The notes beneath the pieces are model-generated. The model had not been told where the DNA came from and made no database searches. It saw only the letters and a program-made list of their open reading frames with translations. DNA of 64,000 nt from Buxus sempervirens. Taxonomy: Eukaryota > Streptophyta > Magnoliopsida > Buxales > Buxaceae. Below are positions 1-12,442 of the stretch, piece after piece (position 1 is the stretch's first letter; each line of letters opens with the position of its first letter). Both the position numbers and the translations under genes were made by a program. Location: NCBI GenBank assembly GCA_947561395.2, contig OX387187.1, positions 36,871,829 to 36,935,828 on the forward strand, read 5' to 3'.

Positions 1-35
1 TTTCTCATTTTGTAGTGCAATTTGGGGTGTCTACA
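1..35 (-). mobile_element. LTR fragment cut by window edge
   Basis: These bases match the 5' end of the solo LTR at 1733-4295 (the shared end reads TGTAGACACCCC on the minus strand). It is a third copy of that LTR family, and most of it lies left of the window. The adjoining bases at 36-60 show no polypurine tract, so I see no sign that it pairs with the LTR at 1733-4295 as one element. Confidence 0.6.
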
Positions 36-1727
36 CAACTATTTTGGGTTTCAAGTCTAAGCACATTGCTCTCAAAAATTGTCATTCTGTTTTGCGTATC
101 TGAATCCTGTTCGCCAAATATTTAGTTTGTTTTCTAATCAAAGCATCAATCTGTATTATAGTCACTCGTATTATAATGTTGCTGTCTATTTACAAATTTA
201 ACCTTTTCTATTTTTTGAATCTCAACCACAAGGTACTTTCTTGTTCATCATCCCAATTTAATGCACTCTCATCTTAAAGCATCAACTTAACATCCTTATT
301 GTACATTCAAGAGGTCATATTTCTATTACTAGGAGAATGCTTAGCAAAATAATCAGAAACAAATAAGTTGTGGGTAGTTAGTTATGACACGTAGCGGTAT
401 GTCAAAAGAATTATAAACAAATATACTGTAGGCAGTTAATTATGACATGTGACGGTAACAAAGAATAAAATTGAAAAAAATTGGAAAACTTTTTCGGAGG
501 TGAATGTTAGCCAAAAAAAAAAAAAAAAACAGGGTTGGCATTATAATAGTAATAGATTTTGCTGACTAAATAATAACGATAAAAATGGGATGGGTTAAAT
601 GGGTAACCTCCCTGTTGCTCCGAAATTGGGCCGGTGTGAACACGTGTCGATGTTGATGATGTGTCTCTATGCAGGCGTGCCAATATCGTTTGATACAATG
701 ATTTCGGGTCGAGTCCTGACCCCAGGCACCTGTTCCGAATCTAAACCGGAATCGATTCAGTCGTATTGCAAGTCACCTGTAATAAAATCGGTCAGGCGAT
801 AATATGAAGACTAAGGGTTCGGTCTTCGTTTGGGTTCTTGTAAGTGTTTGAAAGCGAAAGCAACTAATGACACAACTCTTTTATTATAAAATCGGCCGAC
901 AGCCGAAAGCGACAACAAATAATCCCCAAAAAGGAAACAAAAAGTAAAAAGAAAACTAACAAAGCTTGCAGGACCGGCCTGTTTTGGTCTTATAGCCGTA
1001 ATCGGGTATAAAGACAGGAGGAAGGGGGCGGCTGCTATCAAAGCCAATTCAGGGGGTTCACCTTGGATTGCTGTTTAGCCGAAAATACACAAGTCACCTG
1101 GCTTGATCAGAGTGAGTCTCGGGACTGGCTGCTTGGGATTCTATAGATACAGAACTGCGAGTCAGGGGCGGCCTCAACTTACCCTCCTGCGGCAGGATTC
1201 TGGTGTTGATCGGAGTAAAGAGGGGTCTAAGGTGTCACTGCGACTGGAAGCAGTAAGAGGAGTCCTAGTTTATCCTTCTGACTACAATGTAGGAGAGGGG
1301 ATAAAGATCACGGATGATCAAAATAATATTATAACCGGTTGCGGTTAAATGGATTGTGTCCTCGAGCTCTTCGAAGTTGTGCCTTTTATAGCCGATTCTT
1401 GACGGTTGCTTAACCTCCTACTCTGGCACGATCTTCATGGAGGTTGGTCATCTATAGTCTCCTACTCCTAAAGGATAACCGTTCGGCCACGATCTTAAAT
1501 TGGTTACTCTCAAACGACCGACGGCACGATCTTCTAATAGTTATGAATGTGGTTTGTCGCATTGGCTTGCGTGGCCTTAACTGCGCTCTTGGTTCAAGTG
1601 TATGCTGATGTGGCCTGTCTAACTGTACAAAGCCTACGTGTGTTTATGCCATGACCTAATTAAGCCATGTAAGTACCACGTGGCCTTGTCTTATTCGTTG
1701 GTCTGTATAGGGTGTAAACATTCCCAT
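36..1727. other. Intergenic, probably older transposon sequence
   Basis: No gene is recognised; the short ORFs here have no family signature. The part from about 800 to 1720 is less AT-rich. On the minus strand it begins TGTTTACACC at 1720 and has a TATA-like CTATAAAAGG near 1390, so it could be a different LTR. No terminal repeat partner or TSD was found. The solo LTR at 1733-4295 was inserted just to its right. Confidence 0.35.
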
Positions 1728-3840
1728 GCCCCTGTGAGACATGGAAAAAATCACCGGGATGATTCCCCCTCCGTCAACACATGGGCTCAAAATATGGGAG
1801 AGTCACCACCATTCAGATTTTTGGGGTGTGAATGGACACCAAAAGATTCAAAAATAATAAAAAAAGAGCTAAAAGGCAAATTCTAGAGTAAAAATAACTC
1901 TACTTGAAAATCAAATCCAGAGATGGGTAAGGAGATTAGATTATGAACGAGGGGAAGGTGTTAGGCACCCCCATTCACCCACACAAGGTGGTTGCCAAGT
2001 GTTGTTCATGCTAAAAAATAAGAAAGCTTGCAAAAATCATTGAAAACCTTGAAAAAAAGATTAAACAAATGTATGATATTTTCATATGAGAAATCCAAAT
2101 GAATTCCAGATCCTCTTTTATGTCAATATCACGTCTGGAATATCACCAATAGATGGAAATCAAAGCAAAAATTGCATAAACCCAAGTTGAGTCAAATCCG
2201 TAAAATTCAGTAAAAGATAATGCCATTTGTCTTGAAATCATTCAAATCCAATTTTAAATTGAATCAAACCAAATCCATTTGAAAGATTATGATAAATAAG
2301 AGACTCATGCAAAATTCCAATTAAATCCGGTTGAAATCCTAGGAGTTATGCTTCTTTTAAAAGTGCTGTTGGAGATAGTAAAAAGTGGCAAGTGGGCAAG
2401 TTTGAAACATTATCTAGAAAAATGGGCTCCATATAAATTCATGAAATTTGGTGTAAATGAAGTCTATATGGCCATATTTCGAATGAAACTAGCCTCATAC
2501 AAAAATTCATTCGGATGTGTCTTGGGTGACCTCCCGAATAGGTCCCGAAGATCACAGATTTCCCAGAAAAGTGCTTGTTGAGCAGTTCTGAGTAAATCTG
2601 TTACCCACGACATACATGGAGTTAAAAAATTATGAAACCAACTGGAGTTGAAACTAGACTTCCAAAGGAAAACTCAGAAACAAGAATCACTCGAATCGGA
2701 CTTAAAATGAACACATGGCGCTCAGTCGAAGTGACAGGTTCCGTATTCAGATCTGAATTGACCTATTAACTTCGACAGAGAGGTGTCAAAAGGCCGCTTG
2801 ATAGAAATTAATGCAATTTTACAGGCATAAACTAGACAGCCTCACCTTTCCCATGGCTCTGAAATCACTCCAAATTCATCCGGACGATGAAGTTACAAGT
2901 GTTCCAAGTTGGGGTACAGTTGCTGTCAAGTTAAGCCTTTTTTGAAGAAAATTAAGCCTTTTTTGAAGAAAATCAACTCAAACAATGATAAAGTGTGTGG
3001 AATCCGTGCAAGATAAATCAAAACCATTTTGAAAAGATATTGAAGAACCTCTAGGAAGAAACAGGGCACAAGTTCGGCTCACCATCCTCTCCGATTGGAA
3101 AGGATATACCAAAAACCCCAAAATTGAACAAAAGTACCCAAAACCGAGAGGTTAGACCTAGAGGTCTTCAATATTTACTTGAAATCATGCTGAAAATCAA
3201 TAAGAAACATCCCAGAATTGTTTGGGGCTATTTATTCCAGATCTACCACAATGACGGCAATAGATCCAAAATACAAGCCAAATCTGACAAAACAAGTGCT
3301 ATGTGTGTATGTGTATAAAAATCCATTCAAGAACAATATAACAACATATAGCATGCATTCATATCAATTAAAGGGGTTCTAGAACAACCTAGGGTTCCGT
3401 TCCATTATCGTTTCCCTTAGTTCTCTATCCCCGTTAAACACGGTTCTTCCAGATGATCTTGGGGTACTTTGAATATGAAACGGTTTTCATAGAATCAAAA
3501 GGCTTATTCCAATCAAGGTTCTAACACTAGGATCAATCCCCAGTCTCGTTTCCCCTAGATCCCGCCTTCATGTTTTACGGCTAGGGGGAGTCTCGAGGTA
3601 CTTTGAGTAGGGGAAGGGTTTTCACACACATAGAAGAGGCCTTACTCTACAGAAAGGTAGAAGAAGAGATCTAAATCTAGAATGTAAAAACAGAAAAATA
3701 AAGAGAGGTTTGAGGCTTACCTGGGCTTCTGGACGCAAGACTGCAGCGGTTCCCCTCTTCACTCGGAGCTCTTTGATCTCCAACTTCTTGGCAAAAGTTC
3801 TTGGCAAGAGTTAATGGCCATTTGCTTAAGGAGGAGCCTC

Positions 3841-3850
3841 CTATTTATAG
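3841..3850 (-). promoter_or_regulatory. TATA box of solo LTR A
   Basis: The minus strand reads CTATAAATAG, identical to 28521-28530 of copy B. It lies downstream of the palindromic array, as expected for a U3 promoter. Confidence 0.6.
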
Positions 3851-4015
3851 GCAAAGGCTAGGGTTAGGGTTGGTGGGATGGTAGACACAAACTAATGTCT
3901 AGAGCCCACCAACCTTAACCCTAAGGCTATTTCCAAGATTTCCACTCATTTAATGAAAGATATGATGGTAAAAAGTGAAAACTCTCGGAAAACCTTAATT
4001 TTGAGCAAAAAACAT

Positions 4016-4197
4016 GTATCCGACATATCAGGTGATATGTCGGATACATGAGTGCCTATATGTATCCGACATATGATGTCAGATACATTAAAGTCTGCTT
4101 TCATATGTCGGATACATTAAAGCCTGCTTGTATCCGACAACTTATGTCGGATACGAAGAAGTGTGCTTGTATCCGACCTGAGTTGTCGGATACAAAG
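4016..4197 (-). repeat. Palindromic GTATCCGACA repeat array in LTR U3
   Basis: The motif GTATCCGACA and its complement TGTCGGATAC alternate about ten times in 180 bp, forming several imperfect palindromes with spacers of different length. The same arrangement with a drifted core (GTATCCGG) is found at 28230-28367 in copy B. The position upstream of the TATA box suggests an LTR enhancer; this is inference. Confidence 0.75.
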
Positions 4198-4438
4198 AAA
4201 AAGCTTATTTTCTCAAATTTTGTGCTGGTTTCAAATGAGATAATGATTTTTGCCAATTATTGATCATTTTTACTGTGCAATTTGGGGTGTCTACAGCCCC
4301 ACCCCTAATGGTTAGGTTTTGTTATTACAAAAATCGAGTTAGGGGCTGGTTTAGGTTTAGCCCAATCTAATTGTCATTGTATTTGATATTGCATAAAAAA
4401 AAAGGAAAATTTAATCCCATTTCCAAAAAACGTCATGT

Positions 4439-4997
4439 CTTAAGAGGTTATCCCAACTTGTGTGTGCAAATTTCTTACTCATCTTAGATAATGGATTGAA
4501 ATTGTCTATAACTGTTGTACGTATAACGATCATTAAAAAAATGTATGAAATTGTCTTGCAACTATATACCTATATGTATGAACTTAAACCTAAGTGATAT
4601 AAGGGCAGTAATCGAATTAAGGATACAAGAGTCGATTCCAATTTTAGGAGGGGTATTGTAAGGAAAACGATTTTTCGGGGTGAGCTGCAAGGCGCTGAGC
4701 GTAACCCGCAAAAGCCAGGCTCCAAGGAAAAGTAGAAGGTAAAATTATTGGAGCTCTCTTGGTTTTGGCAGTGGAGGGCAGCTGTTTTCTTGCAATAATA
4801 GAAGTCTCCTTTTAGGAAAAGCCAACTCCAATAATGTTCCAAAAAAGCACTCATAAAAGGGGAAACCAAGACCCATAATTTGTGGGATCCACCAATTGAA
4901 AAATTCGGTAAGAAATAATGGGAAAATTAAATTTGTATACCTTTATCAAAATAATTAATTTTTAATGATATTTCATTAATACAAATCAACTATTTCA
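4439..4997. repeat. Direct repeat X, copy 1
   Basis: This is about 560 bp that recurs as 6730-7429 in the same orientation, beginning CTTAAGAGGTTATCCC and ending around CAACTATTTCA. It has one copy of the segment ending ATAAAAGGGG that is doubled in copy 2. No coding family is recognised. Confidence 0.8.
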
Positions 4998-5082
4998 TGA
5001 AGATAATCGGGGTACCCCCATGTTTGTCTGATGTATCCCATTGTTTGCCTGAGGTACTCCCATAAACCGATGGTACCTTCCT

Positions 5083-5108
5083 GCTTCACAGAGGATCCTC
5101 TGTGAAGC
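5083..5108. repeat. 26-bp perfect palindrome
   Basis: GCTTCACAGAGGA is followed directly by its exact reverse complement, centred on GGATCC. A partial third arm (GCTTCACAGAAGATCC) follows. It lies at the left side of the segment between the two X repeats. Confidence 0.8.
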
Positions 5109-5224
5109 GCTTCACAGAAGATCCTATTCCTTAACAGGGGGCCTCACACAGTCACAAGAAAAAATTATAAATATTAATCCACATTCCACAATACTAACAT
5201 TACCAACTAATTATAATTTCTTAT

Positions 5225-6090
5225 TTACAATTTATAAACTATATTATTATTTATGAATAATTTATGAATTTTATGAATAATTTATTAATTTTGGGATTAA
5301 TTAATTCGAAAAATCATAATTATATAAAAAATTATAAAAACTTCGATTCTTAAAAATAAATTGTTCTATAATAAACAAATTAACTTTATGAATTTAATTT
5401 GAGTACTTATATTTTTTTATTAATTTTATGAATAATTAACTAATTTTCAGATTAATTAATTCAAAAAAATCATAAATACATAAAAAATTATATAAACTCC
5501 GATTCCTTAACATAAATCATTCTACAATAAATAAATCAATTTTATGAATTTAATTTGAGTATTTATCTTTTTTATTAATTTTATTAAAAATTAATTAATT
5601 TTCGGATTAATTAATTCAAAAAATAAAAAAAATATAAAAAAATTATATAAACTCCAATTCCTTAACATAAATCACTCTACAATAAATAAATCAATTTTAT
5701 GAATTTAATTTGAGTATTTATAATTTTTTATTAATTTTATGAATAACTAATTAATTTTCGGATTAATTAATTCCAAAATATCAAAAATACATAAAAAATT
5801 ATATAAACTCCAATTCCTTAACATAAATAATTCTACAATAAATAAATCAATTTTATGAATTTAATTTGAGTATTTATATTTTTTATTAATTTTATGAATA
5901 ATTAATTAATTTTTGGATTAATTAATTGCAAAAAATCGAAAATACATAGAAAAATTATATAAACTCCAATTCCTTAACATAAATAATTCTATAATAAATA
6001 AATCAATTTTATGAATTTAATTTGACTACTTATCTATTTTTCTTTATTTTATAAATAATATATCAATTTTCGGATTTAAAAATTCACAAA
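5225..6090. repeat. Tandem array, about 155-bp monomer
   Basis: The landmark TTTATGAATTTAATTTGA recurs near 5385, 5540, 5695, 5850 and 6005, a spacing of 155-156 bp. That gives about five and a half AT-rich monomers. Each also carries a run near TTTTCGGATTAATTAATTC. It looks like a minisatellite or satellite block inside a transposon. Confidence 0.8.
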
Positions 6091-6539
6091 AATAATAATT
6101 TTTAAAAAAATTAATCCGGGGGCACCCATTTGTAGATCGGGTGTCCCCATATAACATATATAATTATCATAACCAAAAACATTATTTATCTAATTTAAAT
6201 GAATTAAAAAAATTATATGCATTTTCGGATATAATAATTGCTAAAAATAAAATTTTTATGCAAAAAATAAAACTCCGACACCCATGTGTAGATCGGGTGC
6301 CGGACTTCAACATATCATGAAATGAAAACATTCTACAAGCTCTAGATCAAAAAAAATTTTGAAAAAACAAAATTACCTAACGTATGTGATGAACATGCCT
6401 TCAATTTCCTCCAAATCCACAATAATCAAGCTCAAACCACTCTAATCTTGCTATATGATAAAAAAAAACGGCCAAAACAGAGCCTGGATCGAAGGCAAAA
6501 TCGTGCCAAAATCCCCCCAAAAACCCTAGTTCGTCACTT

Positions 6540-6729
6540 CCCTCTCTGCCCTGTTCGTCGGTCAATTTGGGCGAAATTTGTGTGATTCGTTTTTAAAAAA
6601 ATTTCGTTTGAAACCCAATGAAATTTCGCTGGGTTTCAACGAAATTTCGACACAAATCTCTGGGGAAACACCCCCAGTGATTTCCCTCGGTGAAACGCAT
6701 CTCAAGGGCTACCAAAACTGTAAACCTTG
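6540..6729. mobile_element. hAT-like element end (gaaatttcg family)
   Basis: The segment is rich in GAAATTTCG and ends ACCAAAACTGTAAACCTTG. It matches the right end of the hAT-type MITE at 38803-39135, which ends ACCAAAATTGCAAACCTTG. No left end or TSD was found, so this is a truncated relative. Confidence 0.45.
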
Positions 6730-6876
6730 CTTAAGAGGTTATCCCAACTTGGGTGTGCAAATTTCTTACTCATCTTAGATAATGGATTGAAATTGTCTAT
6801 ACCTATTGTACATATAACGATCATTAAAAAAATGTATGAAACTGTCCTGCAACTATATACCTATATGTATTCCCAT

Positions 6877-6928
6877 AATATATATATATATATATATGTG
6901 TGTGTGTATGTATATGTATGTATGTATA
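6877..6928. repeat. (TA)n(TG)n microsatellite
   Basis: A run of TA dinucleotides passes into TG/TATG repeats. It is absent from repeat X copy 1. Confidence 0.85.
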
Positions 6929-7162
6929 AACTTAAACCTAAGTGATATAAGGGTAGTAATCAAATTAAGGATACAAAAGTCGGTTCCAATTTTAGGAGGG
7001 GTATTGTAAGGAAAACGATTTTCGAGCCACTGAAGGGTTAGGGTGAGCTGCAAGGCGCTGAGCGTAACCCGCAAAAGCCAGGCTCCAAGGAAAAGTAGAA
7101 GGTACAATTATTGGAGCTGTCTTCGTTTTGGCAGTGGAGGGCAGCTGTTTTCTTGCAATAAT

Positions 7163-7306
7163 AGAAGTCTCCTTCGAAAAGCCAACCCCAATAATGTTCC
7201 AAAAAAGCACTCATAAAAGGGGAAGCCAAGACCCAGAAGTCTCCTTCGAAAAGCCAACTCCAATAATGTTCCAAAAAAGCACTCATAAAAGGGGAAACCA
7301 AGACCC
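7163..7306. repeat. 72-bp tandem duplication
   Basis: Two consecutive copies begin AGAAGTCTCCTTCGAAAAGC at 7163 and 7235. Repeat X copy 1 has only one, so this duplication is younger than the X duplication. Confidence 0.85.
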
Positions 7307-7429
7307 ATAATTTGTGGGATCCATCAATTGAAAAATTCGGTAAGAAATAATGGGATAATTAAAGTTGTATACCTTTATCAAAATAATTAATTTTTAATGA
7401 CATTTTATTAATACAAACCAACTATTTCA

Positions 7430-8040
7430 AGAATGCCCTCACATCACTCACTCAAATAGCTTATACAACTTAATACAATGTTAATAGAAGGTAAATGTCA
7501 TATTATTGATTTGTACAAACCATTATAAAAGATATAAATTATTTTATTGACTTGTACGAGCTATTTCATTAATTTATACAAGTCATTTTATCACTTGTAC
7601 AAGTGGTGTGAGTGAGAGGTATAAAGGCATTATTAGAAGAATTTGTTCATAATATTAAAATGCTATTAAGATTTAATTATTTTGATAAAAATATATAAAA
7701 AGTTAAAAAATAAAACTTCTCTGATTGAGTTTTAATAATTTTCAAAAAAATTACTAGAAGTTAATTTCCCCAGAAATAAATAGTTTCTGGGAGTGGCATA
7801 ACTTTTTCCACGCCGCCCCAAAGCACATCAAGTTGCTAGTTTTATTGAATCACCGGATTTTGAAACCAAAAGAAATGCGCAAGTCACGGCTGTAAGAAAT
7901 TTGCTGATAATATGGTCTCTCTCTGTGTTTTTTTTTATGGAAGGCCATAACTAGGCCATTTCATTTTCAAATGAGTGGAGGACTCTGTTCCCAGCAATTA
8001 CTTTACTCCATGAAGGCCACATCTTTCGAAGAAAAGGTTC
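7430..8040. other. Intergenic, no recognised feature
   Basis: AT-rich sequence with no gene or terminal repeat that I can support. The bases after 7429 resemble 13100-13180 weakly. Confidence 0.4.
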
Positions 8041-8430
8041 TAGCATGCTTTTAAACCAAAACCTTTAATCCGGCCGTCCACATTTGACTTCAGAAAAGGG
8101 AAACACGAAAATTTAATCAAAACAGAAATCGAAAATGGTTACTAATAAAAAATGATTTTGTCAGTGGAAATTGAGCCTTGTATTGTTTACAAGGCGAGTG
8201 ACCTTTGGCCATGGAAGGAGGCAATGAATGAAAATTTATGAAAAAACAAAACAGATCCTACGCACCAAACATTAGTCGTCTACTTTTGTATACTGCGTGC
8301 CAGCTAACAAATTCATTGACCCAAGATAAGAAAAAAGTAATTAATTAACTTTTTTATCAGAAGACAATGGTTATTAATGAAAATTTATAAAAGAATTGGG
8401 TCAAACAGGACAACATTATTTTTATTTCTA
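8041..8430 (+). repeat. Orphan copy of NLR upstream region
   Basis: The block with CCTTTAATCCGGCCGTCCAC and CGTCTACTTTTGTATACTGC matches 30660-30980 upstream of NLR2. Here it is followed by 5 kb of MITE-rich DNA rather than by an NLR. It may be the distal promoter of NLR1 displaced by insertions, or a remnant of a lost gene. Confidence 0.6.
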
Positions 8431-11400
8431 TTACCTATTATAAAAGAAACTCTTCGTCTTCTTTTGTCCCCTTTTTTTTCCCATTTAGACCTGCTTTTCT
8501 AACATTTTTTTTTCCATTTTTTTCCTTAAATAAATCGCTATTTACACTGACTTGTACGTCAGCTCAATTGGCTTTAAGTAAATACGTTAGCTCAGTTCAC
8601 TTTAAGCGATTTGTACATCAGGTTTTTTTTTTTTTTTTTGTTTTTTTGGTAAACACTTGTACATTAGTTTACTTTTGAAAATAATTGTTGATTTAGTCAA
8701 TCGATGCCCTTCTACTGCTAGAGAGGATTTGTAAAAAGCATCACTAATTTTTAATTACCAAAATTTGGTGACAGAATCATAGTTATTTATAAAAACTTAA
8801 ACTAAAACCCAATTTCGTCCCAAAAAAAAGCAAGCATTAAATGCAACACAAGCATTAAATGCGCTGTTGATGCTTCTGTTGGTTATTCTCTTAATTTTAA
8901 ACCACCAAAAAAATTTCTCTTAATTTTAAGTACTGAAAATTAGTTTTAGTTTTAGTTTTAGGTAATGCTTCTTAAAACATAATTTAGATTCGGTCACATT
9001 GTTCTTCATCTAATTATAAAATAATGATTTAAAATAAATATATTAATACTGAAAATTATATTAATGCTCACAAAACATTTCTTCCAAATACACCCAACAT
9101 AATGTTTATAAGCCTTTTAAATGAAATTTTAGGTAGAAACATCTCTGAATTATAAAATGAAACTCATTCAAATTTTCCAAAAATTTGTTTTTAGTGTTAT
9201 ATTATAAAACAAATTCTTTTGTATTTCACAATTTTTTTAAAATAATTAAAAATAAGTGTTGTTATTCACAAAAGATTCATTCAAAAAATACCACTTAAAT
9301 ATAATTGTAAAATATAAATGCTTTTAAAAAGTACACTTTTTTTTTAAATTAAATGAATTATAATTCTATATTATGCATAATGTACATTATTGAAAAAATT
9401 ATATGTATAGTCATGACTTAAATGAATTATGAATTATATGTTTTAACTAAATGTTAAGTATAATTTACCTTATTTAAAAATTTAGAATGTTCCTTATTTA
9501 AGTATTACTATTTTATAGTTACCAAGATTTTAATGTATTAATTTACTTGTATTATAAATATAATTATATTGAATTCATATTCAGTCATAAAATTAATTAT
9601 TGATGCATTGTATTAGTTAAACTTTTTTAAAATAATTGAGAATCAGTATAATTTCATTAATTATAAGAATTTTATTCATCATATTAATTCATTATAGTTA
9701 TAATTGTAATTGAAACTAAGTATTATTATCTATAATAATAACTTTCTTTTAAAATCAATTATAATCTTCTTTTAAAAACCAGAGTATCATGTGCACTATA
9801 TTCTGATTTACAAGTCCAAGTATTTTAATTACTATAAGTGATTAAAGTAATTGTAAAAATTAATTTCTTAATTAGTGATATAAGTTATATAGATTTTAAA
9901 ACCTTTGTTAAAGTATATGACACAGCATATCTATTACCTAATATAAAGAAAAAGTTTGTACATATTTTTGACTTTTTGTGCTTTATTTTTTGTCCAATTT
10001 CACCTGCTATTTAAATATTCTTTAACATGTTTTTTTCTGGCTTTACAGTGATTGTATAGAAGAAATTGTAAAATAATTTGTTTGTTATCATGTTTTAATG
10101 AGATTAAGAAGTGTTTTGAGGGCATTTTTGGGAGAAGTATTATGTGAACTGTAAAATGATAATCATTCTCAATTATTTGTAAAAATTATCACTAATCTCT
10201 AATTACCAAATTTTGTTAATTACAATTAAAATTAATTTCATCTTTTATATAAAAATAAAGAGAGAGGCGAATGTGGTCGCCTAATAAGGCCAACAATTGG
10301 CCACTGAATTTCAATTTTCTACATTTCTTTTTTTAAATTGGTTTTAAGTTATACTTGCTAAAATTAATTAATATCCAGTATCCAAAATATATGTAATTAA
10401 AAATTAGTGATATTTTAAAACAATTCTGAATGAGTTAAATTTATTTAATATTATACTAAATATATTTAATATTATACTAACTATATTTAAATATATTAAA
10501 TACATTATATTAAATACATTATTAATATTTAATTCACTTAAATTGAGATTTAATGATAATTTTCATAAATTATTGAAAAAGTATCAATTTAACTATTGAC
10601 GCTAAAAAATATGTGTTTTATGTTGAGTAAACTTAGGATGTTAATAGAACCATACATAATTTCTTAAATCTTTACAATTTATTGAATGAGAATAACTTAT
10701 CATAATTTTAAGAAATCAAAAAATATATATAACATCTAATAAAATGTAATATAATTTTAATAAAACTTAGTAAATATACATAAAATTTAGTGAAGATATT
10801 ATTAAAAAATGAGAAATCAACAAACATGGAATTATCTCTTAAAACAGATTCAGTCATCAATTTTTTGGTAATTAACATTAGTGATATTTCTTTAAATAAC
10901 TGTGAATCTGTAATTTTTTGGTATTAAGAGAACCACACATTAGTGACACGCATTCTCAATTATTTATAAAATTATCACTAATTTTTAATTACCGAGAATT
11001 TAATTACTGAATCAGAGTTATTTTTGTAAATTTATAGTAAAAACCAGTTTCGTTGGGAAAAAAATAAACCAATTGCAAATCTATCCCTCATTTTAATTTA
11101 AGTATTTCGTATAAAAGAACTATATTTTAAAAATGCCTTCAACATACTCGTAAAATAATTTGTTTATTATAGTGAGATGTTAATGAAGTTAAAAAATGTT
11201 TTGAGGGTGTTTTTGGAACAAGACCTTAAGTGAACATGATACTCATTCTTAATTATTTGTAAAAACTATCATTAATTTCTAATTATTAAGAATTTTGTGA
11301 TTCAATATGTTTAAAAATTCGTGCAATTTAATTTTTTTGAGAAACAATGCAGGCTATTTTTTTTAAAGAAAATTCATGCTAAAAACCAAATTCGTCTGCA

Positions 11401-12162
11401 AAGAAATTGATTTCATTTAATGCGCATTTAACCATCTATTGCTTTTTTCCCCTAATTTAATTTTAAGTATTTCATATAAAAAGAGTTTGATTTTATCTGC
11501 TTCGATGTTTTGTCTAATTTTCAATTACAGGAAAGGAGTTGATTGAGTCTGAATTATTTTTAAAAAGCATAACCTCATTTGAACAGCAAAAGTTAGTTTT
11601 CAAAATGTGAAATGCTCCATTTGGCATCATTTTATACCAACAACAGAAATTAGTGCATAAAAAAATTACAGAAAATTTCCACCTTGTGTTCTTATATTAT
11701 AAAATTATGTTTACTTACCTTTTTAGTTCTTGTTACTTATGTACCCAAATAATGATCTTTGAAAATAATCTTACCATGTGGTTCATAATTATTTGATAAT
11801 GCCTCTCACTCATACATGAAAAAAACGTAAGTGTTAAAATATTAAATGCTTTTAAAAGTGTTCTTATGAGAAGAGAATGACCAAGAAAAAAATTTAGAAA
11901 ATTGTATTTAAGTGATACTCTTTAGAAATAATTCAGATTCAGTCAGAAAATGAGTGTCATTTTACTGTTAAGATAAGTTTTCTTCCAAAAATACCCTAAA
12001 AAAAATGCTAACAAACAAACTTCTTAACCAATAAAATATTTTACAAGTATATCAAGGGTATTTTTTTGGAAAAAAATCATTAAAATATATCACTAATCTT
12101 TAATTACTAAATTGTGATACATAAAAAAAAGTTTATATAAAAAAAAAGTTTAAAAAGTTTAA

Positions 12163-12200
12163 GTCGACAAGCAGCTCTTCTATCGAGCTGCTTCGTCGAC
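12163..12200. repeat. GC-rich hairpin
   Basis: The left arm GTCGACAAGCAGCTC (12163-12177) pairs with GAGCTGCTTCGTCGAC (12185-12200), with one bulged base and a 7-nt loop. It stands out in a very AT-rich zone. Confidence 0.75.
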
Positions 12201-12290
12201 CGCACCACCTAAAATAATGACAGCTTAACCGACACAAATTTTGATTTTCAATTATATGTTTTAATTATAATTCTGATTTAATCATCAAAT

Positions 12291-12442
12291 AATTAATAAT
12301 TTAAAATAATTGATATTTTTGAAAATAACTGTCAATCAGTACCGTTATAATTTACAAAGGATTCGTAATTAATAATTTAAAATAATTGATATTTTTGAAA
12401 ATAATTGTCAATCAGTACCGTTATAATTTACAAAGGATTCGT
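12291..12442. repeat. 76-bp tandem duplication
   Basis: Two nearly identical 76-bp units begin AATTAATAATTTAAAATAAT at 12291 and 12367; I see a single base difference. Confidence 0.85.

Larger units (their letters stand above)
1733..4295 (-). mobile_element. Solo LTR A (LTR retrotransposon)
   Basis: On the minus strand the element begins TGTAGACACCCC and ends CATGTCTCACA (TG...CA). It is flanked by a perfect 5-bp duplication GCCCC at 1728-1732 and 4296-4300. That proves a retrotransposon insertion later reduced to one LTR by recombination. It is 2563 bp, and the same family recurs inverted at 28153-30443. A TATA box lies at 3841-3850 and a palindromic repeat array at 4016-4197. Near its 3' end it has GGTGGTGACTC, like the GGTGGCGACTC of copy B. 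The superfamily (perhaps Ty3/Gypsy Tat/Ogre-like) is inference. Confidence 0.9.
6730..7429. repeat. Direct repeat X, copy 2
   Basis: This is the second copy of the 4439-4997 repeat. It is longer because of a (TA)n(TG)n tract at 6877-6928 and a tandem 72-bp duplication at 7163-7234 and 7235-7306. Copies 1 and 2 bracket about 1.73 kb that includes the 155-bp array. Confidence 0.8.

Noticed and set aside
36..1732. Reading 1-35 and 1733-4295 as the two LTRs of one retrotransposon
   Set aside because: LTR A has its own perfect TSD on both sides, and no PBS, polypurine tract or gag/pol lies between.
2348..2581. 77-residue ORF in solo LTR A
   Set aside because: It lies in LTR DNA, is not kept open in copy B, and has no family match.
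4016..4197. CRISPR-like repeat spacing
   Set aside because: The genome is plant nuclear and the repeats alternate in orientation with irregular spacers; this is an LTR U3 array.
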